A stretch of 64,000 nt of DNA, from assembly GCF_015472005.1 (NCBI RefSeq), contig NZ_BMAQ01000031.1, positions 1-64,000 of the forward strand. The letters run 5' to 3'. Shown here piece by piece: positions 55,418 through 63,299 of this stretch. The stretch's first letter is position 1. Each line of letters begins with the position of its first letter. The notes under the pieces were generated by a model that was given only the letters and a program-made list of their open reading frames with translations, was not told the origin of the DNA and ran no database searches. Made by a program: the position numbers and the translations under genes. The stretch comes from Insulibacter thermoxylanivorax. GTDB taxonomy: Bacteria > Bacillota > Bacilli > Paenibacillales > DA-C8.

Positions 55418-56764
55418 TTACCGCTCCATTGTGACTTGAGGCATTTCGCAAAAATCATCGCAATGATTGACTGGAATCAGCTTGCGTTTCATGGCAATGT
55501 AATCATAGACCATCGAACCGATCCCGATTTTGCCCGAAAGATACAGGAAAGGAACCAGCGGCCACAGCGGGACGATCCGGGTGCAGATTTGTACGATAGA
55601 ATGAATACCCGCTTTTTTCTCATTAACGCCGCTTACTTTCATGCTGTGAATCCGCTTCTCTACTTCTTGCGGATTCAAGCCGTAACGTGCGATGACTTGC
55701 GGATGCCGAAAACTCGTAAACTTAAGCAGACCAAAATAATCCAACCGACGCATGCTGCGCATGATCCTTCTACACATTGGACACCATCCATCATAGAAGA
55801 CAAGGATTTGATATGGCGCCAACCGCCTTCTTCCCCAAGCCCTTCCCGCACGCATAAAGGAGAGATGCAGTTTTCTTCCGAATATTCGCAGCCGCTTCCA
55901 ACCGCTGCGATACTCCTCATCCGTGAATACCAGCAATTCCAACACGATCATGATCAACGAGAACGTTAACAGTCCCATACCGATGCATATTCCGAGATGA
56001 AACGCAACCATAGCAGCGACAATAAAGGGTTTTAGTTTCTTATTCAGTATGGAAAATGGGAAGGCAATCTTAATCCACATGCTGAGATAGGTAAGGATCA
56101 CTGTGAGCCACAAATGTTCATCAACCAAATAGCGAAGCATGGGTCTGCTGAATTCTTTGACTTGTGAAATATAGTAAATGGCCGTGCCATTGTGCCACAA
56201 TTCGCCCTTCAGTTGATACATACCGGAGAAGAAATAGAGAATGCACAGTTGCACAATGCAGAATATGACGGCAAAATTGTGCAGCATGGCTGAAAATTGA
56301 CCCCTGAGCGTATCTTGATTCGCTTCCCGATCCCGTTGAAAACGAGCTTGATCCAATGAGAAATAAGCGGTGTTGTTGGCAAAGATCAGAAAGAACATGC
56401 AGATGATCAGAATGTTGTCTCCGCCATCGCTAAGATGACCGTAACGTTGACTAAGCGAATAATAAAACAAAAAATTTAAAGCTGTGAAAACGCGGCCTTT
56501 ATAACCCAACAGATAAATGATGCAGACGACAATACCTAAATGATAGATCCAATCGAAATAGGCTAATGAAGGGTTTAAATGATAGAGGGACCAAGGCTGT
56601 TCTTCGTAAAAAGGCATGACGCCTTCCGAACTAAACAAAAAATATCGCTGGCCGTAATGGATCAAATACTGGTACAGGATGATGATTCCGATACTGATCC
56701 TAAGTAACGATGCCCCTATCAAAAACCGTTCATGTACCATAAAATCACGGTAACGGGAGAACAT
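55418..56764 (-). CDS. SdpB-like HTTM membrane protein fused to a DCC thiol-disulfide domain
   Basis: A 448-aa protein. Residues ~1-290 form an HTTM (vitamin-K-carboxylase-like) membrane domain with many helices (FLIGASLLRISIGIIILYQY, SQRYGHLSDGGDNILIICMF, YFFSGMYQLKGELWHNGTAI). The C-terminal ~130 residues are a DCC/DUF393 domain with the redox motif FYDGWCPMCRRIM and FGLLKFTSFR. SdpB of the sporulation-delaying-protein system is an HTTM protein needed to mature the toxin, whose disulfide is made by separate enzymes; here the redox domain is fused. It overlaps the SdpA-like gene by 20 nt. Role in toxin maturation is inference. Confidence 0.82.
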   Translation of the reverse strand: MFSRYRDFMVHERFLIGASLLRISIGIIILYQYLIHYGQRYFLFSSEGVMPFYEEQPWSLYHLNPSLAYFDWIYHLGIVVCIIYLLGYKGRVFTALNFLFYYSLSQRYGHLSDGGDNILIICMFFLIFANNTAYFSLDQARFQRDREANQDTLRGQFSAMLHNFAVIFCIVQLCILYFFSGMYQLKGELWHNGTAIYYISQVKEFSRPMLRYLVDEHLWLTVILTYLSMWIKIAFPFSILNKKLKPFIVAAMVAFHLGICIGMGLLTFSLIMIVLELLVFTDEEYRSGWKRLRIFGRKLHLSFMRAGRAWGRRRLAPYQILVFYDGWCPMCRRIMRSMRRLDYFGLLKFTSFRHPQVIARYGLNPQEVEKRIHSMKVSGVNEKKAGIHSIVQICTRIVPLWPLVPFLYLSGKIGIGSMVYDYIAMKRKLIPVNHCDDFCEMPQVTMER

Positions 56765-57386
56765 CGTCTACCAACTCCCTCCATTCATGAATGGAGTAAT
56801 GCTCCTCGACTTCGTAATTCGCGTCATTTCGTTTGGAATACGGCACCGCTTCTTGGCGTCCTGTCATGATTCTAATCTCTACAATCTCCTTATCTGGAAA
56901 AGCTGATTTGACAAAGGCTGATACATAGCGATACAGATTATCTTCATGGAATTCCGCCTGTTGCAGCAAACTTTCCTCGATATGCGCGTCCAGCTCTTCC
57001 TTCTCGCTTGCCTTTTTTAATATCTTGTAGGTAAGCTCGTCATATCCGCCCAGCTGCAAAGCATGCACATACCCCAACCCCAAGCGCACCATGCGATTGT
57101 GCGGAGAGAACAGCGTTTCTTCATTTTTCTCCAGTAGAGGTGTCATCACATCAATCCAGGGGCTTTCAACTGGTTCGTCTTCTCCCGCTTCGATATACCG
57201 GACTTGCGCGAAAAGGCGGAAGTTCGTCGTGATCGGGTCCGGGGCAAACAGATGCCAGTTTTGATAGAAAAACGGGATCACATAAGTGTTAAGAAATGGC
57301 TGCAACTTCGCTGAAATGGGATTAATGGGACCGGCGTGAAGTGCTATAATTGAAAAGTGTACAACTGTAAAAATAATCCAGGTCAA
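56745..57386 (-). CDS. DUF5819 (SdpA-like) protein
   Basis: A 213-aa protein with one N-terminal membrane helix (WIIFTVVHFSIIALHAGPIN) followed by the DUF5819 signature NTYVIPFFYQNWHLFAPDPI and a soluble part to residue 213. SdpA, a partner of SdpB in toxin maturation, has this layout. The TTG start follows AGGAG by 4 nt. The usual basic residues before the helix are nearly absent, and the first 65 nt overlap the precursor gene, so the junction may be a deletion. Partner of the HTTM gene downstream. Confidence 0.82.
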   Translation of the reverse strand: MTWIIFTVVHFSIIALHAGPINPISAKLQPFLNTYVIPFFYQNWHLFAPDPITTNFRLFAQVRYIEAGEDEPVESPWIDVMTPLLEKNEETLFSPHNRMVRLGLGYVHALQLGGYDELTYKILKKASEKEELDAHIEESLLQQAEFHEDNLYRYVSAFVKSAFPDKEIVEIRIMTGRQEAVPYSKRNDANYEVEEHYSIHEWRELVDDVLPLP

Positions 57387-57726
57387 AGATCTCCTCGATC
57401 ACCTTCGCATCGCTGGAAGCCAGGTCTGTCCCCATGACATACATCGATGCGTCGCGCATAACACGATCAAGGTCATCAGCATAATGTTTCGCTGCTTCCT
57501 TTACATAAAATGCCGCTTTGGTTACGGCCCTGGTTGCCGCTCTGGCTGCAGCCGCTAAAACTGCTTCCGGGGTCCCGCTGGAATCCTCCGACAGCAGTGC
57601 GGTATTGCCAACCTCAGAGACTTTGGAAGCCACGGCGTTATTGGCAGAGAAGGAAGCGTGCAAGGTAAGACCCGTTACAACCACCAACGCCAGCGAAAGA
57701 AATACGGCCATAAACTTTCTCTTCAT
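57322..57726 (-). CDS. Small secreted Ala-rich precursor, candidate SDP-like toxin
   Basis: A 134-aa frame from ATG 57726 (GAGGTGAG 7 nt upstream). Signal peptide MKRKFMAVFLSLALVVVTGL is followed by THASFSANNAVASK-like cleavage region, then a polar stretch and a cationic, Ala-rich helix VLAAAARAATRAVTKAAFYV-KEAAKHYADD, which is amphipathic on paper. It then has MRDASMYVMGTDLASSDAKV and a tail with one Cys. As the first gene of an SdpA/SdpB-like set it is the likely peptide precursor. The last ~20 residues lie in the overlap with the next gene. Mature boundaries cannot be told. Confidence 0.7.
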   Translation of the reverse strand: MKRKFMAVFLSLALVVVTGLTLHASFSANNAVASKVSEVGNTALLSEDSSGTPEAVLAAAARAATRAVTKAAFYVKEAAKHYADDLDRVMRDASMYVMGTDLASSDAKVIEEIFDLDYFYSCTLFNYSTSRRSH

Positions 57727-57892
57727 CCATCTCACCTCTTCCTTTAATGTTATATTATGGTATATACCACATATACTAATATATATTACTATTTCTGTAT
57801 TTTTAATATCTTCCATTTCATAATGAGATGTTGTAAAATAGATTACTAGTCTACCTATACCATAACATTACAGAAGGGTGGTTCTAATTGTT

Positions 57893-58114
57893 CTAATTCC
57901 AGATCAGCCGGTACAGATAAGCCAAAATCATGCCGAGGAAGAACATGGAGGTAACGCCGAACAGCTTCCGGTCCCTCTCGATATCGATCACTCTAAAAAT
58001 AAAGAACAGAATCAATATCGTTGTCTTCCAAACAATAGATACAAATGGAAAGACAATGCCGATCCCTAAGGACAGCAACCTCATGATGATAAAGCTCACA
58101 AACTTGACATTCAC
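57893..58114 (-). CDS. Small integral membrane protein
   Basis: A 73-aa protein with two to three membrane helices (FIIMRLLSLGIGIVFPFVSI, TTILILFFIFRVIDI, GVTSMFFLGMILAYLYRLIW). GTG start with GGGGGG 6-8 nt upstream. It lies 166 nt upstream of the precursor gene on the same strand. I do not recognise the family. An immunity role for the SDP-like system is possible from position only. Confidence 0.65.
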   Translation of the reverse strand: MNVKFVSFIIMRLLSLGIGIVFPFVSIVWKTTILILFFIFRVIDIERDRKLFGVTSMFFLGMILAYLYRLIWN

Positions 58115-58346
58115 AAAGAGCCCCCCTAAATACTAGCATTTTCCTCAAAAATTTGAATCACTCTTTCTATCATAAATCCCCATCCCATCTGCTGTCAAAC
58201 ATTTCCTTTCTCTTTTCAGAAACATATCCTCCTAACGAAATGTCCTTTCGTAAGAGAAGACAATGGAGGCCCGCCTTTTGTGACAATTCCGAAGAAGAAA
58301 CAGGATTTAAACTGGTTCATCGATCTCTGTTTTCTAGACGCGCAGG

Positions 58347-60419
58347 TTAATCGAACAGATCAGGCAGGATATGATAGATGTATTGGTTCTGCCAGTTCCA
58401 GGAGTGAGAACCGCCCTCGGCCACGAGGAAATAAAAATTCCCCTTTGTTTTGTCCGATGAATAGATGAAGACGTCGGTCATTACGCGCATGGCATCAATC
58501 TGGGGCTTCAGATTCGGATAGGCGATGTCCAAGTCCCCCGTCGCGCTGAAGATATAGTAATCCTGCGGTTCATAGTCGGATTCTCTGGCCACATTAGCCA
58601 AAAATTCAGCCGTCTCCCGCGGCTTAATCCCCCCGGATCGTTCACCTAATGCCCAGCTGTCTCCGCTCAGCGGGATAAAGTACTTGAAGTAATCCAGCTT
58701 GTTGGCGAACACATGCCAGGTCGTCACCGATCCCATGGAGAAGCCGCCGAAGGCCCGGTGAGCTCTCGAAGCCTGCAAGTCTTCCAAACTGCCGGACTTG
58801 GCATACGTGTTGTATGTCGTTTCTACTAAAGGAACGATATCGTTAATCAATTCTTCATGGAATAGGGCGACATCGTTCATCCCGCCGTAGAAAGTCGGTG
58901 TCACGACGATCAGCGGATCGATCTCTCCCGCCGCGATCATGTTGTCAAGGATGGTCTTCAGCTCCCTGTTTTCACCGGGACCGCCGAAGAGCAGGTCCTC
59001 ATTCTCACCGCCTCCGTGCATCAGATACAGCACATTGTATTTCGTATCCTTATCGTTCGGATCGTAGCCATGAGGAAGGTAGATATTCAATTTTTTCTCG
59101 TCCATGCCGTTCTCGGCATTTGGCGTCTTGTATGTCAATCGTTCGATGGTCCCCGGTCGGTCACTCGGCATCCGATACTCTCCAGGCATAGGTGTAAAGT
59201 ACTTCTCATTAGCCGCCTCTTCTGTCATTTCTAGTTGGTCGATCGCTGCATCGATCGCAGCATATTGTTCATCCAATTCTTCTTGCGTGAAAGAACCGCT
59301 TTTCAGGAAATGAGACGCAACTACCTGCATAACGGCATCTGTTACAACATGGGGATTTTGGTACAGCTTGAAGTTCATCTTCATCGTGCGTTCAATCAGA
59401 CTCAAGAGATCATAAGGATTCGGGCCGCTCACATCCCCTTCCGATTTGCCGAGCAGCACGATCTCACCGAAGGTCGAAGGGTTATTCCAAGCGGTGCCGG
59501 TGGCATCAAAGACATTCAATGTCGCCGCCCGTTCCGCCCCCACGGCATCATTGATTTGCAATTCGATGCCGAGCACTTTGCCGTTCTCCGGCGGTTCTGT
59601 CAGCGCAACTCTCGCTTCGATGATATAACCTTCATCCGTCCTTGTCACAGCAGTGTAGAAACGATCGCTCTCCCCTTGATCCACGGTACGAATATTTTCA
59701 TAATTCACACGCAGATGCAGATCGTTCGGTCCGTACGTCACGGTCTTGTCATTGTTTTCATCCAGGAAGATCTCCAGGGAATCCTGCATGTACGGTGCTT
59801 CCGCCGCCGCGGAAAGATGTTGATCCTTCACTTCCGCTAGAATATACAACGCCCGATCATCCCACAACGCCCGGAAAACGGCGGTCGTATCGGTCTTGCC
59901 AGCCACGATGGTCTGTTTAACCGGGATCGCCTTCTCCCAGATCAGATCGATCACGCCGTCCACCACCGGCGAACCGAACAAGGCTGTCATTCGTCCGTTG
60001 GTATCAAAGCCGTGCTCGTTAACGGTAATTCCTAAAGGTTTAGCTTCCACTTCCGCTGCCTCCCTGACCATGATATGCTTGCTTACGATTACGATCTGCT
60101 CGTCGATGGAGATCCTGGCGGCAATCGTCGCTATGCCGGCAGAAACAGCCTCCACCAATCCGCTCTCGTTCACCGTTGCGATATGTTCATCGCTGCTTTG
60201 CCATTCGATCTCCGCCTCTTCCGGAACATGAAGCAGCTCCGCCTGATACGTTTCCCCCGCCGTCATCACTTTGGTGTACGGCTGTTGGAAACGGGGCGAT
60301 TCGACTTCTGCAGCCGCAGCAAAACCGGTCACAGGCGCAAGCAAAACAGCACACGCCATCATTGTAACCGCTGTCAATCCAGCGAAACGCTTGAGCAACG
60401 CCTTCGTTCTGATCTTCAT
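58347..60419 (-). CDS. Secreted multidomain CE1-like esterase (Ig-like + CBM9-like + esterase)
   Basis: A ~690-aa exported protein. A signal peptide (FAGLTAVTMMACAVLLAPVTGFAAA-type, residues ~12-36) is followed by a Big_2 Ig-like domain (~45-120; TAGETYQAELLHVPEEAEIE, SSDEHIATVNESGLVEAVSA), a CBM9-like sugar-binding domain (~140-320; DGVIDLIWEKAIPVKQ, YMQDSLEIFLDENND), a linker, and a CE1/esterase-D domain with GGFSMGS (Ser ~561) and GGSHSW (His ~672). Such enzymes remove feruloyl or acetyl groups from hemicellulose. ATG at 60419 is chosen from AGGAGG spacing. No cellulosomal dockerin seen. Confidence 0.87.
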   Translation of the reverse strand: MKIRTKALLKRFAGLTAVTMMACAVLLAPVTGFAAAAEVESPRFQQPYTKVMTAGETYQAELLHVPEEAEIEWQSSDEHIATVNESGLVEAVSAGIATIAARISIDEQIVIVSKHIMVREAAEVEAKPLGITVNEHGFDTNGRMTALFGSPVVDGVIDLIWEKAIPVKQTIVAGKTDTTAVFRALWDDRALYILAEVKDQHLSAAAEAPYMQDSLEIFLDENNDKTVTYGPNDLHLRVNYENIRTVDQGESDRFYTAVTRTDEGYIIEARVALTEPPENGKVLGIELQINDAVGAERAATLNVFDATGTAWNNPSTFGEIVLLGKSEGDVSGPNPYDLLSLIERTMKMNFKLYQNPHVVTDAVMQVVASHFLKSGSFTQEELDEQYAAIDAAIDQLEMTEEAANEKYFTPMPGEYRMPSDRPGTIERLTYKTPNAENGMDEKKLNIYLPHGYDPNDKDTKYNVLYLMHGGGENEDLLFGGPGENRELKTILDNMIAAGEIDPLIVVTPTFYGGMNDVALFHEELINDIVPLVETTYNTYAKSGSLEDLQASRAHRAFGGFSMGSVTTWHVFANKLDYFKYFIPLSGDSWALGERSGGIKPRETAEFLANVARESDYEPQDYYIFSATGDLDIAYPNLKPQIDAMRVMTDVFIYSSDKTKGNFYFLVAEGGSHSWNWQNQYIYHILPDLFD

Positions 60420-60770
60420 CCTCATCCTCCTCATCTCCCATAATGTTCCTCAATAAACAAACGAATCATCATCTGTACGACATCCACCGTGTGCGGACAC
60501 GTTAACCGATTTAATTATTGCCCTCCTTTCCTCTTTCATATTTCCATGGATTCTCCCCATTTCCCTCCGAGCACTTCCCTTTATTTTGGCTTCATTTTAT
60601 CGTATGATTTTCCCGTTATCAATATTTAGCTTTTGTGATATTTTATGTATATGAATAAAAGGTTAGATGCACACAGGTGTTTAACCTAATTCATCTATCC
60701 TTGCTTCTATGCACACCCGCATACAAAGCAAAAACACCTCCGTCATGGAGGTGTTCTCAAACGTCATATA
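60420..60770. other. Intergenic region upstream of the esterase
   Basis: About 350 nt, AT-rich, with GTTAACCGATTTAA (60501-60514), which resembles the operator-like site upstream of the sucrose operon. The downstream end carries the sucrose phosphorylase terminator. No gene seen. Confidence 0.5.
60727..60758 (-). terminator. Intrinsic terminator after sucrose phosphorylase
   Basis: Minus-strand stem AACACCTCC-ATGAC-GGAGGTGTT followed by TTTGC. Confidence 0.82.
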
Positions 60771-62243
60771 TTACAATACCCACTCTTCTTCCTTGCCCTG
60801 TTCTCCCGTATAGGTAATCACCGAACGGTAATTTTCCAGATCAACGTGCAAGAGGCAGCGTTTGCCGCTGTGCTCCCATTGCAGCTTAAGCTCGTGATCC
60901 GCCGTGTCGAGCACCTGGAAATCACCCTGGAACGCTTCATATTCATTACGGAATCGGATCAGTTCCATGAGCCGCTTAACGACAGGCTTCTGCACCGCTT
61001 GTTCGATCTCTTCCAGCGTGTAGTTGTGACGGTTCACTTCCCTGCCGTCTCCGGTGATTTTGCCTCGTTCCTCATCATTTTCGCCAGCCAGCAAGCCGAC
61101 ATAATAGATCTGCGGAATCCCAGGCGTGAAGAGTTGGATCGCACGCGCTGCGATGTATGCATCATCATCCCGATCCAGCGCATCGTAGTATGTGATTCGA
61201 ATCTGATGGACATCAAATCCTTCAGGAGATTTGTGCGCATCGGACAGCACGTAACTGAGATTGGCGCCTCGCTCTAAGCAGATATCCACGACGCGGCGAG
61301 CTCTGTCCGTCGTTACCAGGTCATCCATATCCGGTTTGACCGGAATGCCGTCATGGCAATCCAACATCGTAAATTGGTTAGCCGGACGATTCTTCAGATA
61401 TTCCTTCAGCATATCGCTCGAACGATTGAGAAGGGCATCTAAGACCGTATAAGGCAGGATAAAATCATAAATCCAGAATCCCCGCTCCGCTAACTTATAC
61501 TGGATCGAATAGTGGGAATGCACTTCCGGCAGCAAAGCAATGCCCAGCTCATTCGCCTGTTCAGCAATCCAATCCATAAATTCATAGATCTCAGGCTCCA
61601 CGAAGAAGCAGCTGGTTCCCGGCTTCTTGATCACATATCCTACAGCATCGAGCCGCAGCATATGAACATGATGATCCTTCATATGTTTGAAGATATCCTG
61701 AAAATATTTTCTCGTCAGCTCAGATTTGACATCAAGGTCAATCTGTTCTGATGGATCGGTCTTCCCGAAGGTCGTCCAAACCTTCTCTTCCTGATTGTTG
61801 CCCGTGATGAACGTTGAGTAAGGCACTGGACGGCGCAAGAACATCTTATCGATATCTTCTTGAACGGGCTGTCCGTCTTCCCAGATTTTCTCGATCGTTA
61901 AGAACATATCCGCATATTTGGATTCCCGGCCATGCTTGAGGAAGTCTTGGAAATAAACCGATCTTTGCGAAACATGGTTCACCATGACATCCAACATCAC
62001 GCCATATTGCCGGCCAAGGTCTTGGATATCTTCCCAAGTACCGAATTGCGGATCGATCGAGAAGTAGTCCAATGGTGCAAATCCGCGGTCACCGGAAGAC
62101 GGGTATGGCGGAAGGATGTGAATCCCGCCTTTAAACAGGTCAGGAAAATGCTTCTGAATCACTTGTTTCAAAGTTTGCAAATCCCCGCCAAGAGAATCGG
62201 GATAAGTGATGAGCTGAGCTTGATTTCTAAGTGTCATAATCAT
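60771..62243 (-). CDS. Sucrose phosphorylase family (GH13_18)
   Basis: Splits sucrose (or sucrose-6F-phosphate) with phosphate to glucose-1-phosphate and fructose (or fructose-6-phosphate). GH13 features: ITYPDSLGGDLQTLKQVI, PPYPSSGDRGFAPLDYFSID, nucleophile Asp in MLRLDAVGYVIKK, acid/base Glu in LLPEVHSHYS, and LDCHDGIPVKPD. In the last motif Lys and Pro replace the GVVD/GVID of classical sucrose phosphorylases, so the 6F-phosphate-specific type is possible. About 490 aa, normal. ATG at 62243 or 62237 follows GGGAGG. It lies behind the fructokinase gene. Confidence 0.88.
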   Translation of the reverse strand: MIMTLRNQAQLITYPDSLGGDLQTLKQVIQKHFPDLFKGGIHILPPYPSSGDRGFAPLDYFSIDPQFGTWEDIQDLGRQYGVMLDVMVNHVSQRSVYFQDFLKHGRESKYADMFLTIEKIWEDGQPVQEDIDKMFLRRPVPYSTFITGNNQEEKVWTTFGKTDPSEQIDLDVKSELTRKYFQDIFKHMKDHHVHMLRLDAVGYVIKKPGTSCFFVEPEIYEFMDWIAEQANELGIALLPEVHSHYSIQYKLAERGFWIYDFILPYTVLDALLNRSSDMLKEYLKNRPANQFTMLDCHDGIPVKPDMDDLVTTDRARRVVDICLERGANLSYVLSDAHKSPEGFDVHQIRITYYDALDRDDDAYIAARAIQLFTPGIPQIYYVGLLAGENDEERGKITGDGREVNRHNYTLEEIEQAVQKPVVKRLMELIRFRNEYEAFQGDFQVLDTADHELKLQWEHSGKRCLLHVDLENYRSVITYTGEQGKEEEWVL

Positions 62244-62265
62244 AAAACCTCCCAATTGATGATGA

Positions 62266-63204
62266 TCAGATCAGGAGCATATCCGGAAATTGCTGAACCG
62301 GTCCCACATGCTTCAATTTATAGGCACTGATTTTCATACCGTGTTTGACGGCATCCAGCACACTGAGCCCCTTAGCAATCCCTGCATAAAAACCTGACCA
62401 GAAGGCATCTCCGGCACCGGTTGCATCTACGACCTCCGTTGCTACACTCTCTAGATGGATCTCGTCCGTTCCATTGGAGACCAATGCTCCATCCGCACCA
62501 AGCGTCAAGATCACGAGCTTCGCTCCCAGATCAAGGAAGCGTGCCAGATGATTCTCAGGAGTATCTTCACCGAAGATCCGATCCGCATCATCCAGCGACG
62601 GCTTGATCACGTCCACTTGGCTGATCATGGTTCTCACATAGTCTCTCCCGTCCTCATCATGGTTCCATATCGCCGGATGATAGTTGGGATCGAAGCCGAT
62701 CATCGTTCCTTCTTCCCGCGCCAAGGCGATCACCTTCTCGATGGTTGAACGTGCCGGTTGCCTGGAGATCGGCCAGCAAGAGAAATGGACGATCTTCGAT
62801 TGTTTAACCGCCTCGGCAAGCTCAGGTGTGTAATGCAATTGATAGTCCGCACCTCGATAGAAAATGGGTGTTGGTGTCTGCCGGCTTTTGGTGATCACAA
62901 CCATGCTGGTGGATCGCTCGGACTTCTGAATGTCATCCGTAGGAATGCCTTCCTTTTCTAACTGCTGAAGAAGAAATGTGCCGAAGCTGTCTTTACCCAC
63001 GGCGGAAACAACCCGGGACTTGAGTCCCAGCTTCTTTACATTCAGCGCCAAGTTAGCGGTTGAGCCGCCAAAATATCGATAATATTTGTCGCAATTCAAG
63101 GCGTCGTCATAGTCTTCGGAGATCATGTCGATGAGCAGTTCTCCAATCGCTAGGACATCGTTTGGTTTGTCTATAAAGGTTGCACGACTGTCAAATCTGA
63201 GCAC
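62266..63204 (-). CDS. PfkB-family carbohydrate kinase, probable fructokinase
   Basis: ATP-dependent kinase, probably of the fructose released by the adjacent phosphorylase. The PfkB signatures are YYRYFGGSTANLALNVKKLG near the N-terminus and VDATGAGDAFWSGFYAGIAK near the C-terminus, with the catalytic Asp in GAGD. 312 aa, normal. GTG start with GGAGGG 8 nt upstream. 22 nt before the phosphorylase start, hence one operon. Together the two give fructose-6-phosphate and glucose-1-phosphate. Confidence 0.9.
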   Translation of the reverse strand: MLRFDSRATFIDKPNDVLAIGELLIDMISEDYDDALNCDKYYRYFGGSTANLALNVKKLGLKSRVVSAVGKDSFGTFLLQQLEKEGIPTDDIQKSERSTSMVVITKSRQTPTPIFYRGADYQLHYTPELAEAVKQSKIVHFSCWPISRQPARSTIEKVIALAREEGTMIGFDPNYHPAIWNHDEDGRDYVRTMISQVDVIKPSLDDADRIFGEDTPENHLARFLDLGAKLVILTLGADGALVSNGTDEIHLESVATEVVDATGAGDAFWSGFYAGIAKGLSVLDAVKHGMKISAYKLKHVGPVQQFPDMLLI

Positions 63205-63247
63205 CCATTTCCCTCCATTTCATGATGAAGTCAAGATGTCATATATG

Positions 63248-63259
63248 CTAACCGGTTGA
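63248..63259. promoter_or_regulatory. Probable LacI-family operator
   Basis: CTAACCGGTTGA, a near-palindrome with central CG (AACCGGTT at 63250-63257), lies between the regulator gene and the fructokinase gene. LacI-family operators have this form. Confidence 0.5.
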
Positions 63260-63299
63260 CATCTGGGCAAAATAAAATTTAAAAAGGCATACAAAGTAC

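Noticed and set aside
51000-58200. Prophage or insertion sequence origin of the disrupted region
   Set aside because: No transposase, integrase, phage structural gene or flanking terminal inverted repeat was found.
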